Made by a program: the position numbers and the translations under genes. From the NCBI GenBank assembly GCA_021776235.1, contig JAJFGG010000038.1, forward strand, positions 62,001 to 126,000: a stretch of 64,000 nucleotides of DNA, read 5' to 3'. Origin of the DNA: Alphaproteobacteria bacterium. Lineage in GTDB: Bacteria; Pseudomonadota; Alphaproteobacteria; GCA-2731375. Positions within the stretch are counted from its first letter, which is position 1. Each line of letters begins with the position of its first letter. This document shows positions 9,012 to 17,814 of this stretch, piece after piece. Under the pieces are notes generated by a model. The model saw only the letters and a list, made by a program, of their open reading frames with translations, ran no database searches and had not been told where the DNA came from.

Positions 9012-9437
9012 CTAGTCAGGCAGGCGAACCTCTGTGGTCGCTTCGGCGACGATATCATCGTCCTTGGTCAACTGCTGCGACAAAACGACAATAGGGCAGT
9101 CCTCTTCCGTAAGAATCTGGCTTACCTGGCCTGCCATGTGCAAGGTATCGCCTGCGAAGGCCATGGAACGCATACGAAAACTCAGGCGCCGGACAAAGGC
9201 CTTTGGCCCCAGCCAGCCGGTCGCCTGCTTGGCAAACAGCGCACCGTAGATCTGCCCGTCTATAACCGGCGCCGGTAATCCCATCTTATGCGCGAAAGCA
9301 TCATCGTGGTGTAGGCGGTGCCAATCCCAAGTGGCGGCGCCGTACATGACCAGATTCGCCGATGAAAAAGTTTTCCTGGCCTTGGGCATGGCATCACCTG
9401 GCCGCAGGCCGGCCGCCGTCTTCGTTGCCGCGATCAT
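9012..9437 (-). CDS. MaoC-like hot-dog dehydratase, catalytic-type subunit
   Basis: A 141-residue single hot-dog protein of the MaoC/R-hydratase group. The sequence YGAATWDWHRLHHDDAFA carries an Asp and a His five residues apart at the place of the hydratase Asp/His pair, followed by the substrate-loop region PAPVIDGQIYGALFA. Such enzymes hydrate or dehydrate 2-enoyl/3-hydroxyacyl-CoA. Its ATG overlaps the stop of the next MaoC gene as ATGA, so the two chains are translationally coupled and probably form a heterodimer in which this chain supplies the active site. It is the last gene of the RidA-MaoC operon. Confidence 0.84.
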   Translation of the reverse strand: MIAATKTAAGLRPGDAMPKARKTFSSANLVMYGAATWDWHRLHHDDAFAHKMGLPAPVIDGQIYGALFAKQATGWLGPKAFVRRLSFRMRSMAFAGDTLHMAGQVSQILTEEDCPIVVLSQQLTKDDDIVAEATTEVRLPD

Positions 9438-9934
9438 GGTTCGCCCCGCAATGGCTGATAGACCAGGGTTTCGCTATTCACCGCGATCAAGTCCTTCGCG
9501 TTATCGTAATAACGCCCCACGGAGGTCACGAATAACTGCGTACCGCCAAGCCGCGATTTACGTTCTACAATGTCTTCCAGTGTCCAGGTGACGGACACCC
9601 GATCGCTGGCCAGCACCGGCCGGATAAATTCATAATCATTGCCGCCACGGATCATGCGGCAGCCACTGACCGGCAGATCCCAGGAATGCCCGATGTAGCC
9701 GTTCGCGTTAGGTGGCCGGTGGGCATATTGGCATGTCTCCACCACAAAAGTGGGCGGCGCGATCACCCCGGAAAAACCGGCTTCCCGTGCATAGCCTTCG
9801 TCCTGATACAATGGGTTTTCGTCGTCAATGGCCAGGGCGAAATATCGAATTGAGGCGCGGCCCAATTCCTCCCTGGCCGCATAGGTCACTTCGCGGCCAA
9901 TCCAGGTTTTGAGTTCTTCGGTTAACAGAGGCAT
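9434..9934 (-). CDS. MaoC N-terminal (FAS1-like) dehydratase, probable non-catalytic partner
   Basis: A 166-residue hot-dog protein of the MaoC_dehydrat_N type. The segment RYFALAIDDENPLYQDEGYA keeps the D-x-N-P of the hydratase signature but has Tyr where the catalytic His would be. IAPPTFVVET follows, as in the family. With the 4-base overlap into the catalytic-type subunit, it most likely forms the lipid-binding half of a heterodimer, as in the HadA-type partners. I chose the ATG at 9934; a TTG at 9946 would overlap the upstream stop. The cellular substrate is unknown. Confidence 0.82.
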   Translation of the reverse strand: MPLLTEELKTWIGREVTYAAREELGRASIRYFALAIDDENPLYQDEGYAREAGFSGVIAPPTFVVETCQYAHRPPNANGYIGHSWDLPVSGCRMIRGGNDYEFIRPVLASDRVSVTWTLEDIVERKSRLGGTQLFVTSVGRYYDNAKDLIAVNSETLVYQPLRGEP

Positions 9935-9942
9935 GTCAATTC

Positions 9943-11109
9943 TCAATCCAGCACGGCAAACGGATCGACCTCGATTAACATTTCCGGACGCAGCAGCCCA
10001 TTGCAGATCAGACCCGTAGCCGCCGGGTAGGGCCTGGCCAGCAGCTTGCTGCGCAATGCGCCGACTTCGCGATAGTTTTTCAACCCTGCCGGCGTAACAT
10101 ACTCAATCGTCTTCACCAGGTTTTCCGCTGTGCCGCCCGCGGCCTCTATCACCTTGAAAATATTCCTGTAGGTATAATCGGCCTGTGCCGCGACGTCGCC
10201 GGCATGTTCGATACGGTCCGTTTCCGGGTTCAGTGAACCCTGGCCCGACAGGAACAACAGCTTTCCGGCCCGCACGCCCGGGCTATAGGTCAGCTTTTCA
10301 TAACGTTGCCAGCCGGGATTGACGGCCACCGGTTCGTCGCGGGTGGCGATAAAGTCATACTGGATCAATGCTTCGGGGTGTAGCAGACGGGGCATCAGGA
10401 TGCCGGCGGCGCCTGGATACACCGGGCCCAGGAATTCCTTGCGGATCCGGCCTGTCTTGCGATAGTCGGGCAACGCCGCCGGCGTGAAATAATCCAGCGT
10501 CTTGACCACCCGGTCGAAACCGAGGCCCAGCGCCACTAGCATTTCCTGTGCGGTCTCGAATATTGCCCGGGTTTGGGCGACGACGTCGCCCGCTCCGACA
10601 ATGTTACCGTTCCCGTCCACGGCCTGCACCGTGGGCAAAAACACCACACCGCCGGAGTCCCGCGCGGTGGGCAAGCCCCGGCCAAACGATGTTTCCGGAC
10701 CCACGGGCCCGGCGGTTACTTCGATCTCGATCAAAGCCGCGGACCGCAACAGGGCTTTTACCGGTACGGTATTCACCGCCGGACGGTGCGCGCCAAACAC
10801 CTCCTCGCGTACAGCGGCTGCTTCCACGTAGCGCTCGATGCCCTCGGGCTGAACATACTCGACCACCCGGACAACATCGTCATAGGTTTTACCGGCGCCT
10901 TCCAGTATGGCGCTCACCTTGGCATAGGCGGTGCGTGCCTGTTCGGTCATGCTGCCCTGAATCCGGATCCGGCCAGATGCGGCATCGTGCTGCGATGCCG
11001 TATGGCCGGACAGATACACGCCCTGTCCCGCTTCGAGGCCCAGAGAGAAGGAGTAATTGGAATAGTCGAACCAGGGAAAGTGTTTCGGCCGCACGGCCAC
11101 AGATGCCAC
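9943..11109 (-). CDS. triple RidA (YjgF/YER057c/UK114) domain protein
   Basis: A 388-residue protein made of three consecutive RidA-like domains, at roughly 15-130, 135-255 and 260-388. Each shows the family pattern: LSGHTA or LSGQGS near the start, an EQARTAY/AQTRAIF/AQADYTY helix, and an IEIEV/IQYDF/IEVDP strand at the end. RidA proteins work as homotrimers with active sites between subunits, so three fused domains could make a one-chain trimer. Only the middle domain has an Arg (MPRLLHPEALI) where the enamine/imine deaminase Arg is expected. The GTG at 11109 follows GGAGG by six bases; another GTG at 11130 is in frame. It leads the MaoC pair. Confidence 0.85.
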   Translation of the reverse strand: MASVAVRPKHFPWFDYSNYSFSLGLEAGQGVYLSGHTASQHDAASGRIRIQGSMTEQARTAYAKVSAILEGAGKTYDDVVRVVEYVQPEGIERYVEAAAVREEVFGAHRPAVNTVPVKALLRSAALIEIEVTAGPVGPETSFGRGLPTARDSGGVVFLPTVQAVDGNGNIVGAGDVVAQTRAIFETAQEMLVALGLGFDRVVKTLDYFTPAALPDYRKTGRIRKEFLGPVYPGAAGILMPRLLHPEALIQYDFIATRDEPVAVNPGWQRYEKLTYSPGVRAGKLLFLSGQGSLNPETDRIEHAGDVAAQADYTYRNIFKVIEAAGGTAENLVKTIEYVTPAGLKNYREVGALRSKLLARPYPAATGLICNGLLRPEMLIEVDPFAVLD

Positions 11110-11199
11110 GGGGATCCTCCAATTTTCCACTAATGTTTACTGCCCCGTCACGGTATCGTCCGCCTGGCAACAGCGTCAAGCCGAAAGCCCCGACATGCT

Positions 11200-12933
11200 C
11201 TAATAGCCGGCGGCCAGGGCGCCTTGACTGCGCCCGTCGGAGGCACCCAGAAATCCTTTCCCCTTTGGCAGACGCATGACGGACTGCACGCTGCCGGCGG
11301 CCCGCGATAGCACCGGGGCATGGCCGCGCTGGCGCAGCAGGGCCAGGGTGTCGGGGCCAAGGCCCCGTTCCACGAACATCTTGTCGGGCAGCCATTGGTG
11401 ATGGATACGCGCCGCCGCCGTGGCTTCGGCGATATTGAGGCCGTGGTCGATGACGTTGACGACAATCTGCAGCACCATGGTGATGATGCGGGAACCGCCC
11501 GGACTGCCCGTGGCCAGCAGGGCTTCGCCGTCCCTGAAGACAATGGTCGGGGTCATGGAACTGAGCGGCCGTTTGCCGCCCTCGATCGCGTTGGCCTCGC
11601 CACCGATCAGGCCAAAGGCATTGGGCACGCCGGGTTTGGCGGAAAAATCATCCATTTCGTTGTTCAACAGAATACCTGTGCCTTTGGCGACGATACCGGT
11701 GCCGAAGCTGAAATTCAGAGTGTAGGTATTGCTGACCACATTGCCGGCGCCATCCATGACGGAAAAATGGGTGGTTTCATTGCTTTCATATGGCACCGGG
11801 TCGCCATGGCTGATCGTTGCTGATGGCCGCGCCCTGCGTCTGTCGATGTTCGCGGCCAGATCCTGGGCATAGGCCTTGGCGGTCAGGCCCCTGCCGGGCA
11901 CGGCCCAGAAATCCGGGTCGCCCAGATGCCGGGCCCGGTCCGCATAGGCCAGCTTCATGGCCTCAACCATCACATGCAGGCTCTCGACGCCATTATGACC
12001 AAACCTGCCCAGGGGAAAGGTTTCCAACATGTTCAGCATCTGGATCAGATGTACCCCGCCCGAAGACGGCGGCGGCATGGAAGCGATGCGATAACCGCGG
12101 TAGCTGCCCAGTGCGGGCCGGCGCCAGACCGGCCGGTAGGCGGCCAGGTCGTCCAGGGTGATCAGGCCGCCGTTAGCCGCCATCTCGGCCACGATCGCCC
12201 TGGCACTATCACCGGTATAGAAATCCTTGCCGGCGCTGGCCGCAATCCGGCGCAGGCTGTGCCCCAGGTCCCGCTGCACCAGGGTCTCACCGATCTGATA
12301 GAGACTGCCGTCGGATTTATAGAAGATGGCCGCGCTGGCAGGCCATTTCGACAGGCGTTTCCGCCGCTTCGCCAGGTTTCGGGCCATCCCGGGGGTGACC
12401 GTCAGACCCTTTTCCGCCAGTTCGATGGCCGGCGCCATGATCTGTGCCAGCGGCAGCCTGCCAAAGCGGCGGTGAGCCTCAACCAGGCCGGCAACCGTGC
12501 CCGGCACGCCAACGGACGCATGCGAAAAACGCGCCTTGGCCTTGTCTACATTGCCGTCCTTATCGAGATAAAGATCCCGGTGGGCGCTGCCCGGCGCCTT
12601 TTCACGATAATCCAGGGCCAGGGTTTCCCCGCTACCGGCATGATGCACCAGCATGAACCCACCCCCGCCCAGATTACCCGCGCGGGGCAATGTCACGGCC
12701 AGGGCAAAGGCCACGGCCGCGGCCGCATCGATGGCGTTGCCGCCGCGGCGCAGAATGTCCACACCTACATTGGTGGCGCGCGCTTCCTGACTGGCGACCA
12801 TGCCATTGGCGGCAAATACAGGATGATGACGGTCCTGGTTCGAGAGTATGGCGCTGGTCTGGGCCTGCACTGCGGCGGCATGAACGGAGGCCAAAACCGG
12901 CAGCAATAAAAACAAACGGCGGAGACTGCGCAT
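11200..12933 (-). CDS. ggt: secreted gamma-glutamyltransferase
   Basis: A 577-residue periplasmic gamma-glutamyltranspeptidase that cleaves glutathione and gamma-glutamyl amides. An N-terminal signal peptide (MRSLRRLFLLLPVLASVHA, cleavage near AVQAQ) leads into the Ntn-hydrolase domain with GGNAIDAAAAV. The autoprocessing and nucleophile Thr is in NETTHFSV (about residue 385), followed by NTYTLNFSFGTGI. SSMTPTIVF and a GSPGGSRI loop complete the small subunit. The ATG at 12933 overlaps the upstream methyltransferase stop as TGATG, which favours this start over a longer in-frame opening at 13020. The length matches E. coli Ggt (580). Confidence 0.93.
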   Translation of the reverse strand: MRSLRRLFLLLPVLASVHAAAVQAQTSAILSNQDRHHPVFAANGMVASQEARATNVGVDILRRGGNAIDAAAAVAFALAVTLPRAGNLGGGGFMLVHHAGSGETLALDYREKAPGSAHRDLYLDKDGNVDKAKARFSHASVGVPGTVAGLVEAHRRFGRLPLAQIMAPAIELAEKGLTVTPGMARNLAKRRKRLSKWPASAAIFYKSDGSLYQIGETLVQRDLGHSLRRIAASAGKDFYTGDSARAIVAEMAANGGLITLDDLAAYRPVWRRPALGSYRGYRIASMPPPSSGGVHLIQMLNMLETFPLGRFGHNGVESLHVMVEAMKLAYADRARHLGDPDFWAVPGRGLTAKAYAQDLAANIDRRRARPSATISHGDPVPYESNETTHFSVMDGAGNVVSNTYTLNFSFGTGIVAKGTGILLNNEMDDFSAKPGVPNAFGLIGGEANAIEGGKRPLSSMTPTIVFRDGEALLATGSPGGSRIITMVLQIVVNVIDHGLNIAEATAAARIHHQWLPDKMFVERGLGPDTLALLRQRGHAPVLSRAAGSVQSVMRLPKGKGFLGASDGRSQGALAAGY

Positions 12934-13748
12934 CAGGTTGTCTTGCGGCCGCTGAATATGGCGTGACCGGCCAGCAACCAATGGACGTCGACCTCGATAA
13001 ATCTGGCTTGTTCCAGCCACTTCAGCTGCGCCAGCAGGGGTGACGGTTTATCAATGGGGTCGGGATATGGATCCGCATAATAGTTCCAGCCGGTTGCGAC
13101 GAATTTCTGGTAAGGGTCTTCCGGTCCCTGATGCTCCTGGGCCGCTTCACGGGTGCTCTGATCCCAGGTCCAGGCGGCAACCGACGTGGCGGCGGGCGAC
13201 AGAGGTTCGATCAGATCGGCGATGATGAACCGGCCGCCCGGTTTCAAGGCCTGGTACATATCGGCATAAAGTTTTGCCTTTTGCCGCCCATCCAGATGAT
13301 GGATCGCCAGCGACGAGACGATCGCCAATGGACCCCCTGGCACCCCAGACAGCTTTCTCCAGCCGTCGCTGCCTAGATCAAAAGCCGCGACGCGGGCCCG
13401 CTCGCCGAACGGGGCCAGCCGCGCCGCTGTCACCTGACGCATGGCCTCGGAACCGTCCAGGGCCAAGACCGAAGGTTCTGGCCGCGCCTGCAACAAGGCT
13501 TCGCTCAACCGTCCCTCGCCACAGCACAGGTCAACATAGCTTTCCCCGGATCCCGCTTCGGGCGTCAGATCGCGGATGATGCGCAACTGGGTAGCCCGGT
13601 GGGGCACAAAATACTGGCCCCAGTCCATGAAGACAGCGGAATCGCTTTCCTGCCAACCGGGTTTCTGGCCGTCAGTACCCACTATGCGGTCAATCGCTGT
13701 TGGAACCCGGGCGCGGAATGCCGACCAGACTGAAGCCGTTGTCCACAT
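12933..13748 (-). CDS. class I SAM-dependent methyltransferase
   Basis: A 271-residue (at most) methyltransferase. Motif I is YVDLCCGEGRLSEALL, motif II is VLALDGSEAM, and SLAIHHLDGRQKAKLYADMYQALKPGGRFIIADL is the post-motif region typical of small-molecule methyltransferases. The ATG at 13748 would overlap fabI by 59 bases; a GTG at 13682, just after the fabI stop, is an alternative. The 3' end touches ggt by one base. It may be co-transcribed with fabB-fabI, but the substrate is unknown. Confidence 0.85.
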   Translation of the reverse strand: MWTTASVWSAFRARVPTAIDRIVGTDGQKPGWQESDSAVFMDWGQYFVPHRATQLRIIRDLTPEAGSGESYVDLCCGEGRLSEALLQARPEPSVLALDGSEAMRQVTAARLAPFGERARVAAFDLGSDGWRKLSGVPGGPLAIVSSLAIHHLDGRQKAKLYADMYQALKPGGRFIIADLIEPLSPAATSVAAWTWDQSTREAAQEHQGPEDPYQKFVATGWNYYADPYPDPIDKPSPLLAQLKWLEQARFIEVDVHWLLAGHAIFSGRKTT

Positions 13749-14499
13749 TCATCACTTCGCCGGTCACCGCGCTGGACAGATCTGAAAGCAGGTACAGACC
13801 GCTGTTGCCAATGGCGGCCAGGTCCAGGTCTTTCGGCAGGGGGGCATGTTGGCCGGCATATTTATGCACGTAACGGCCGTCAGCAATGACCGCCCCGGCC
13901 AGGGTACGCATGGGGCCGGCAGATATGGCATTAACCCGGACGTTATCCTTGCCCAAATCCTCGGCCAGATAGCGGACAGAGGTTTCCAACGCCGCCTTGG
14001 CCACGCCCATGACGTTGTATGACGGCATGACCCGATGGGCGCCCAGGAAACTCAAGGTCAGCATGGCGCCGCCATTGGTCATCAGAGTGGATGCGCGGCG
14101 GGCAAGATCGGTGAAGGAAAAGCACGAAATTGACAGGGTTTGGACGAAATTGTCCCGGCTGGTGTCCACATAACGGCCACTCAATTCCGTCCGGTCCGAA
14201 TAGGCAATGGCATGGACCAGAAAATCCAGACTGCCCCAACGCTCGCCGATGACATCGAACAGGGCATCCAGGCTGTCAGCGTCGGTCACATCGCAGGGCA
14301 TCAGTAGCTGACAGTCCAACGAGGCCGCCAGCGGTTCAACCCGTTTCAGGAAACTGTCGCCCTGATATGTGATGGCCAGTTCCGCGCCGGCGCCGTGCAA
14401 TGCACTGGCGATGCCATAGGCGATGGAGTGATCATTGGCGATGCCAAGTACCACGCCGCGCTTGCCGGCCATGAGTTGATCTTTGGCCGTTTCCTTCAT
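13690..14499 (-). CDS. fabI: enoyl-[acyl-carrier-protein] reductase, NADH
   Basis: A 269-residue FabI that reduces trans-2-enoyl-ACP in the last step of each fatty-acid elongation cycle. The modified Rossmann motif is GIANDHSIAYGIA (about 19-31). The catalytic pair is seen as SYNVMGVAKAALE, with Tyr and Lys six residues apart. MRTLAGA occupies the substrate-loop region. ATG at 14499 is preceded by GGAGAAG. It is third in a fabA-fabB-fabI run. FabI is the target of triclosan-type inhibitors, so the presence of this isoform matters for sensitivity. Confidence 0.95.
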   Translation of the reverse strand: MKETAKDQLMAGKRGVVLGIANDHSIAYGIASALHGAGAELAITYQGDSFLKRVEPLAASLDCQLLMPCDVTDADSLDALFDVIGERWGSLDFLVHAIAYSDRTELSGRYVDTSRDNFVQTLSISCFSFTDLARRASTLMTNGGAMLTLSFLGAHRVMPSYNVMGVAKAALETSVRYLAEDLGKDNVRVNAISAGPMRTLAGAVIADGRYVHKYAGQHAPLPKDLDLAAIGNSGLYLLSDLSSAVTGEVMNVDNGFSLVGIPRPGSNSD

Positions 14500-14565
14500 G
14501 CTCTTCTCCGTCCCTGTCCAGCCTTTTTCCGGGCTTTTCGTCGGTTCACAAAATTCAGCCGCTAG

Positions 14566-15783
14566 CTACCCCGCGAACCGATCAAAGATCAAGGTCGCGT
14601 TGGTGCCGCCAAAGCCGAAGCTGTTGGACATGACGGAAACCAGTCCGGCGCTATCAATGCGTTTGCGCACCACGGGAATGTCTTCGAAGGCCGGGTCCAG
14701 GTTGTCGATGTTGGCGGATGCGGCAATGAAATCCCCTTCCATCATAATCAGCGAGTAGATCGCCTCGTTGACGCCGGCGGCACCCTGAGCATGGCCGGTG
14801 AGGGATTTGGTGGACGCGATGGGCGGAATACTGGCGCCAAATACCTCGCGCACCGCGGCCATTTCCGGTGGATCGCCGACCGGTGTTCCGGTGCCGTGGG
14901 CATTGATATAGCCGATTGGATTGTGCACCGTGGCCAGGGCCTGGCGCATGCTGCGCGCCGCGCCATCACCCGATGGCTGCACCATGTCATGGCCGTCCGA
15001 GGTGGCGCCATAGCCCGTGATCTCGGCATAAATTTTGGCGCCCCGGGCCTTGGCGTGCTCCAGTTCCTCCAACACCAGAACGCCGCCGCCGCCCGATATG
15101 ACGAAGCCGTCCCGGTCCACATCGTAGGGGCGCGAGGCCCGTTCCGGGGTGTCGTTGAATTTCGAGGACATTGCCGCCATTCCGTCGAACAGGACCGAGA
15201 GGGTCCAATGCAATTCTTCGCCGCCGCCGGAAAACATCACATCCTGTTTGCCGAACTGGATCTGCTCGGCGGCATTGCCGATACAATGAGCCGAGGTCGA
15301 ACAGGCCGAAACAATCGAATAGTTCAGGCCCTTGATCTTGAATTCGGTGGCCAGAACGGCGGAGGTGGTTGACGACATACAGCGGGTTACCATGTAAGGG
15401 CCGACCCGTTTGGCGCCTTTTTCCCGCGCCGTGTCCGCCGCCCAGACCAGATTTGACGTGGATGATCCACCGGATCCTACAATGATGCCGGTTCTCTCGT
15501 TCGAGATCTCCGCCGGCTCCAGGCCCGAATCCTCTATCGCCTGCTGCATGGCCAGATAATTATAGGCCGCACCATCGCCCATGAAACGCAACGCCTTGCG
15601 GTCAATGTGCGCGGCCAGATCTATTTTCAAACTGCCTTGCACCTGTGAGCGGAATTTATACTCCGCATACTCGGGCGCAGCCACGATGCCGGAGCGGCCT
15701 TCCCGCAGCGATTGGGCCACCTCGGCTTTGGTGTTGCCGATAGAGGATATTATCCCCAATCCTGTAACAACCACCCTGCGCAT
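14566..15783 (-). CDS. fabB: 3-oxoacyl-[acyl-carrier-protein] synthase I
   Basis: A 405-residue beta-ketoacyl-ACP synthase, the length of E. coli FabB. The Cys-His-His active site is visible as SACSTSAHC (Cys about 163), [11 protein letters not shown] and [12 protein letters not shown]. The C-terminal [12 protein letters not shown] glycine-rich end is intact. Its position directly after fabA points to FabB, which elongates the cis-3-decenoyl intermediate, rather than FabF. ATG at 15783 follows AGGAG. It lies 57 bases after fabA and is probably co-transcribed. Confidence 0.94.
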   Translation of the reverse strand: MRRVVVTGLGIISSIGNTKAEVAQSLREGRSGIVAAPEYAEYKFRSQVQGSLKIDLAAHIDRKALRFMGDGAAYNYLAMQQAIEDSGLEPAEISNERTGIIVGSGGSSTSNLVWAADTAREKGAKRVGPYMVTRCMSSTTSAVLATEFKIKGLNYSIVSACSTSAHCIGNAAEQIQFGKQDVMFSGGGEELHWTLSVLFDGMAAMSSKFNDTPERASRPYDVDRDGFVISGGGGVLVLEELEHAKARGAKIYAEITGYGATSDGHDMVQPSGDGAARSMRQALATVHNPIGYINAHGTGTPVGDPPEMAAVREVFGASIPPIASTKSLTGHAQGAAGVNEAIYSLIMMEGDFIAASANIDNLDPAFEDIPVVRKRIDSAGLVSVMSNSFGFGGTNATLIFDRFAG

Positions 15784-15840
15784 AGCAACTCCTATGACAA
15801 ATTGGGCCCGGCCCTACATGGAACCGCGGCGATAGGCATA

Positions 15841-16359
15841 TTAAGTGAACAAAGCCACCCGCAAATCTTCCGCTTCAAAGGCTAGTTCACCATCCACTTT
15901 AGCAATGGCATCTGCCACGGCCAACACCAGACGGCGATTGACCACGCGTTTTACGTTAACTTCGAAAGACACCAGTTTCGCGGATGGCAGTACCTGTTCG
16001 GACAGCTTGACCTTGCCGCAGCTCAGCGCCCGTCCGCGTCCCGGCAGGCCGCACCAGCCGGCGAAAAATCCCAGCATCTGCCATACGGCGTCCTGCACCA
16101 GACAGCCGGGCATGACCGGATCAGACTCGAAATGGCAATCGAAAAACCACAAATCCGGCCGGATATCCAATTCCGCCTTGGCCTGGCCCTTGTCATAGGT
16201 GCCACCGTCTTTGGTAATCGAGGTGATGCGGTCAAGCATCAACATGGGCGGCAACGGCAATCTGGCATTGCCCGGCCCAAACAGGCGACCGTGGCCGCAT
16301 TCCAATAAATCGTCCAGCCCATAACTGGACTTTGCCTTGAAAGTAGAACTGTCAGTCAC
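15841..16359 (-). CDS. fabA: 3-hydroxydecanoyl-ACP dehydratase/isomerase
   Basis: A 172-residue FabA, the bifunctional hot-dog enzyme that dehydrates 3-hydroxydecanoyl-ACP and isomerises the product to cis-3, starting unsaturated fatty acid synthesis. The catalytic His and Asp are in [20 protein letters not shown] (His about 73, Asp about 87). The start is a GTG at 16359. It is first gene of fabA-fabB-fabI and divergent from irr, an arrangement common in alphaproteobacteria. Iron-linked control through the shared upstream region is possible but not shown by a clear site. Confidence 0.95.
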   Translation of the reverse strand: MTDSSTFKAKSSYGLDDLLECGHGRLFGPGNARLPLPPMLMLDRITSITKDGGTYDKGQAKAELDIRPDLWFFDCHFESDPVMPGCLVQDAVWQMLGFFAGWCGLPGRGRALSCGKVKLSEQVLPSAKLVSFEVNVKRVVNRRLVLAVADAIAKVDGELAFEAEDLRVALFT

Positions 16360-16710
16360 CGGTCAATACCATCCGCATCGTTGTCAGAAATGTCTCGCGT
16401 ATCCGGCCGCCGCACGGATCCCGCGAACGGCGCAGTCTAACTGAATTCTGGCCAGCGATAAACCTAATCAGCCTGAATCACAGTGCGCGAAATCATTTCT
16501 CTAATCACAAGATATAGCTCGATACACTACTTCATGCGCTTGCTATTTGTCCGGATCGCACTATCATCCCATAGGCAAGAGGCAGGATTAGATCAGATTC
16601 TTGCTTAACTTGTATTTGAATTCTTCTTGTTACAACTTGTGGCAATATGTGGTGTTCATGTTGTATTGCCGCGATAATTTGTGCAATGCCTAACTACAGG
16701 AACCCAGACC
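16360..16710. other. divergent fabA/irr intergenic region (351 bases)
   Basis: An AT-rich spacer that must hold the promoters of both fabA (minus) and irr (plus). I see no clean sigma-70 pair or canonical Irr box. A loose inverted sequence, TTGTA to TACAA, lies at about 16610-16635. The irr ribosome-binding site is AGGAA at about 16697-16701. No open frame of note is present. Confidence 0.5.
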
Positions 16711-17130
16711 ATGGTTGATTTGCGACCGACCTCCGATGTGACGCAGGAACTAAGGGCAGCCGGATTGCGCCCGACACGGCAACGCCTGGCATTGGCACGC
16801 CTGCTGTTTGACCACGGTAACCGCCATGAAACGGCGGAAAGCCTTTACGACCGATCGCAAGAAGCGGGTATCAAAGTCAGCCTGGCAACAATTTACAACA
16901 CCCTGCACCAGTTTACCGCCGCCGGATTGCTACGCCAAGTCGTAGTCAATTCTACCCGCAGTTATTTCGACACCAATGTTGAAGATCATCACCATTTCTA
17001 TTTCGAAGATACGGGCGAGATTGCGGATATTCCCAATGACCGGATCAATTCCATTGCGCCCACCGATTTGCCCGCGGATATGGAGTTGTCCCGTGTTGAT
17101 ATTATCGTCCGACTGCGTGGCACGCGCTAA
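16711..17130 (+). CDS. irr: Fur-family iron response regulator Irr
   Basis: A 139-residue Fur-superfamily repressor/activator. The winged helix occupies about residues 12-80 (GLRPTRQRLALARLLF, then SLATIYNTLHQF as recognition helix). The dimer domain contains the three consecutive His at 93-95 (EDHHHFYFEDTGEI), a hallmark of Irr, which senses haem and iron status. There is no Cys at all, so the C-x2-C zinc sites of Fur/PerR and the GCPW haem motif of Bradyrhizobium Irr are absent. I chose the ATG at 16711 with an AGGAA site; a GTG at 16681 is in frame. An Irr-box-like sequence follows its stop. Confidence 0.9.
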   Translation: MVDLRPTSDVTQELRAAGLRPTRQRLALARLLFDHGNRHETAESLYDRSQEAGIKVSLATIYNTLHQFTAAGLLRQVVVNSTRSYFDTNVEDHHHFYFEDTGEIADIPNDRINSIAPTDLPADMELSRVDIIVRLRGTR

Positions 17131-17182
17131 TTTAGGATCGTTCTAAAAAGACTTGACGCCGGGCATGATGTTTCCATATGGA
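17131..17182 (+). promoter_or_regulatory. Irr-box-like palindrome and promoter of the rubrerythrin operon
   Basis: TTTAGGATCGTTCTAAA at 17131-17147 is a near-perfect palindrome that differs at one arm base from the TTTAGAA-TTCTAAA pattern of iron-control elements bound by Irr. Five bases later comes TTGACG (17153-17158). A TATGGA at 17177-17182, 18 bases on, is a weak -10. The site begins right after the irr stop codon and faces rubrerythrin. Repression or activation by Irr is inference. Confidence 0.6.
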
Positions 17183-17326
17183 TGGTGAATGGACTGAGCA
17201 ATGCGGCGGGCCGTTTGTGGCGCGCCGACGGACAATTTTTCGGATGTTCGATTTCGGCGATGGAAACGGCCGGATCTAGGTGCTCGCGGCGTTGTGCCCG
17301 TGGCGGGACCATTATATTCGCAAACG

Positions 17327-17347
17327 CACCTGACGGACTGTCAGGTG
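17327..17347 (+). other. leader hairpin before rubrerythrin
   Basis: CACCTGAC, a five-base loop GGACT, and GTCAGGTG form a perfect 8-bp stem. It ends five bases before the AAGGAGG ribosome-binding site (17353-17359) of rubrerythrin. It could stabilise the transcript end or affect translation start. No T-run follows, so it is not a terminator. Confidence 0.5.
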
Positions 17348-17366
17348 GCAACAAGGAGGATTAGGT

Positions 17367-17786
17367 ATGTCGCTCAAGGGAACCAAGACTGAACAGAACT
17401 TGAAGGACGCATTTGCCGGTGAAAGCCAGGCCAACCGGCGCTATCTGTATTTTGCGCAGAAGGCCGATGTCGAAGGTTATAACGATGTTGCAACTGTTTT
17501 CCGCTCCACGGCGGAAGGCGAAACTGGTCACGCGCATGGCCATCTCGAATTTTTGGAAGAAACCGGTGACCCGGCGACGGGCGAGCCCATCGGACCCACT
17601 GCGCTGAATTTGAAAGCGGCAGTGGCCGGCGAAACCCATGAGTACACGGATATGTACCCTGGCATGACCCGGACCGCGCGCGAGGAAGGCTTCGACGAAA
17701 TTGCCGACTGGTTCGAAACGCTGGCGAAGGCTGAAAAAAGCCACGCGGGCCGCTTCCAAAAGGCGCTGGATAACCTGGACGACTGA
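17367..17786 (+). CDS. rubrerythrin without rubredoxin domain
   Basis: A 139-residue ferritin-like four-helix protein with a predicted non-haem di-iron centre. The expected ligands are seen as Glu19 ([11 protein letters not shown]), Glu52 and His55 (EGETGH), a Glu in AGETHEY, and Glu/His in AEKSH. The C-terminal rubredoxin domain of classic rubrerythrin is absent; the chain ends NLDD. Such proteins reduce hydrogen peroxide with an external electron donor. AAGGAGG precedes the ATG by seven bases, implying strong translation. The adjacent Fe-S and DUF3501 genes probably form one functional unit with it. Confidence 0.92.
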   Translation: MSLKGTKTEQNLKDAFAGESQANRRYLYFAQKADVEGYNDVATVFRSTAEGETGHAHGHLEFLEETGDPATGEPIGPTALNLKAAVAGETHEYTDMYPGMTRTAREEGFDEIADWFETLAKAEKSHAGRFQKALDNLDD

Positions 17787-17814
17787 ATCGCTTTCAGCCT
17801 GTCGGGCAATTGTC

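Noticed and set aside
11926-12909. 327-residue plus-strand frame
   Set aside because: Antisense to the secreted gamma-glutamyltransferase, which has signal peptide and catalytic Thr.
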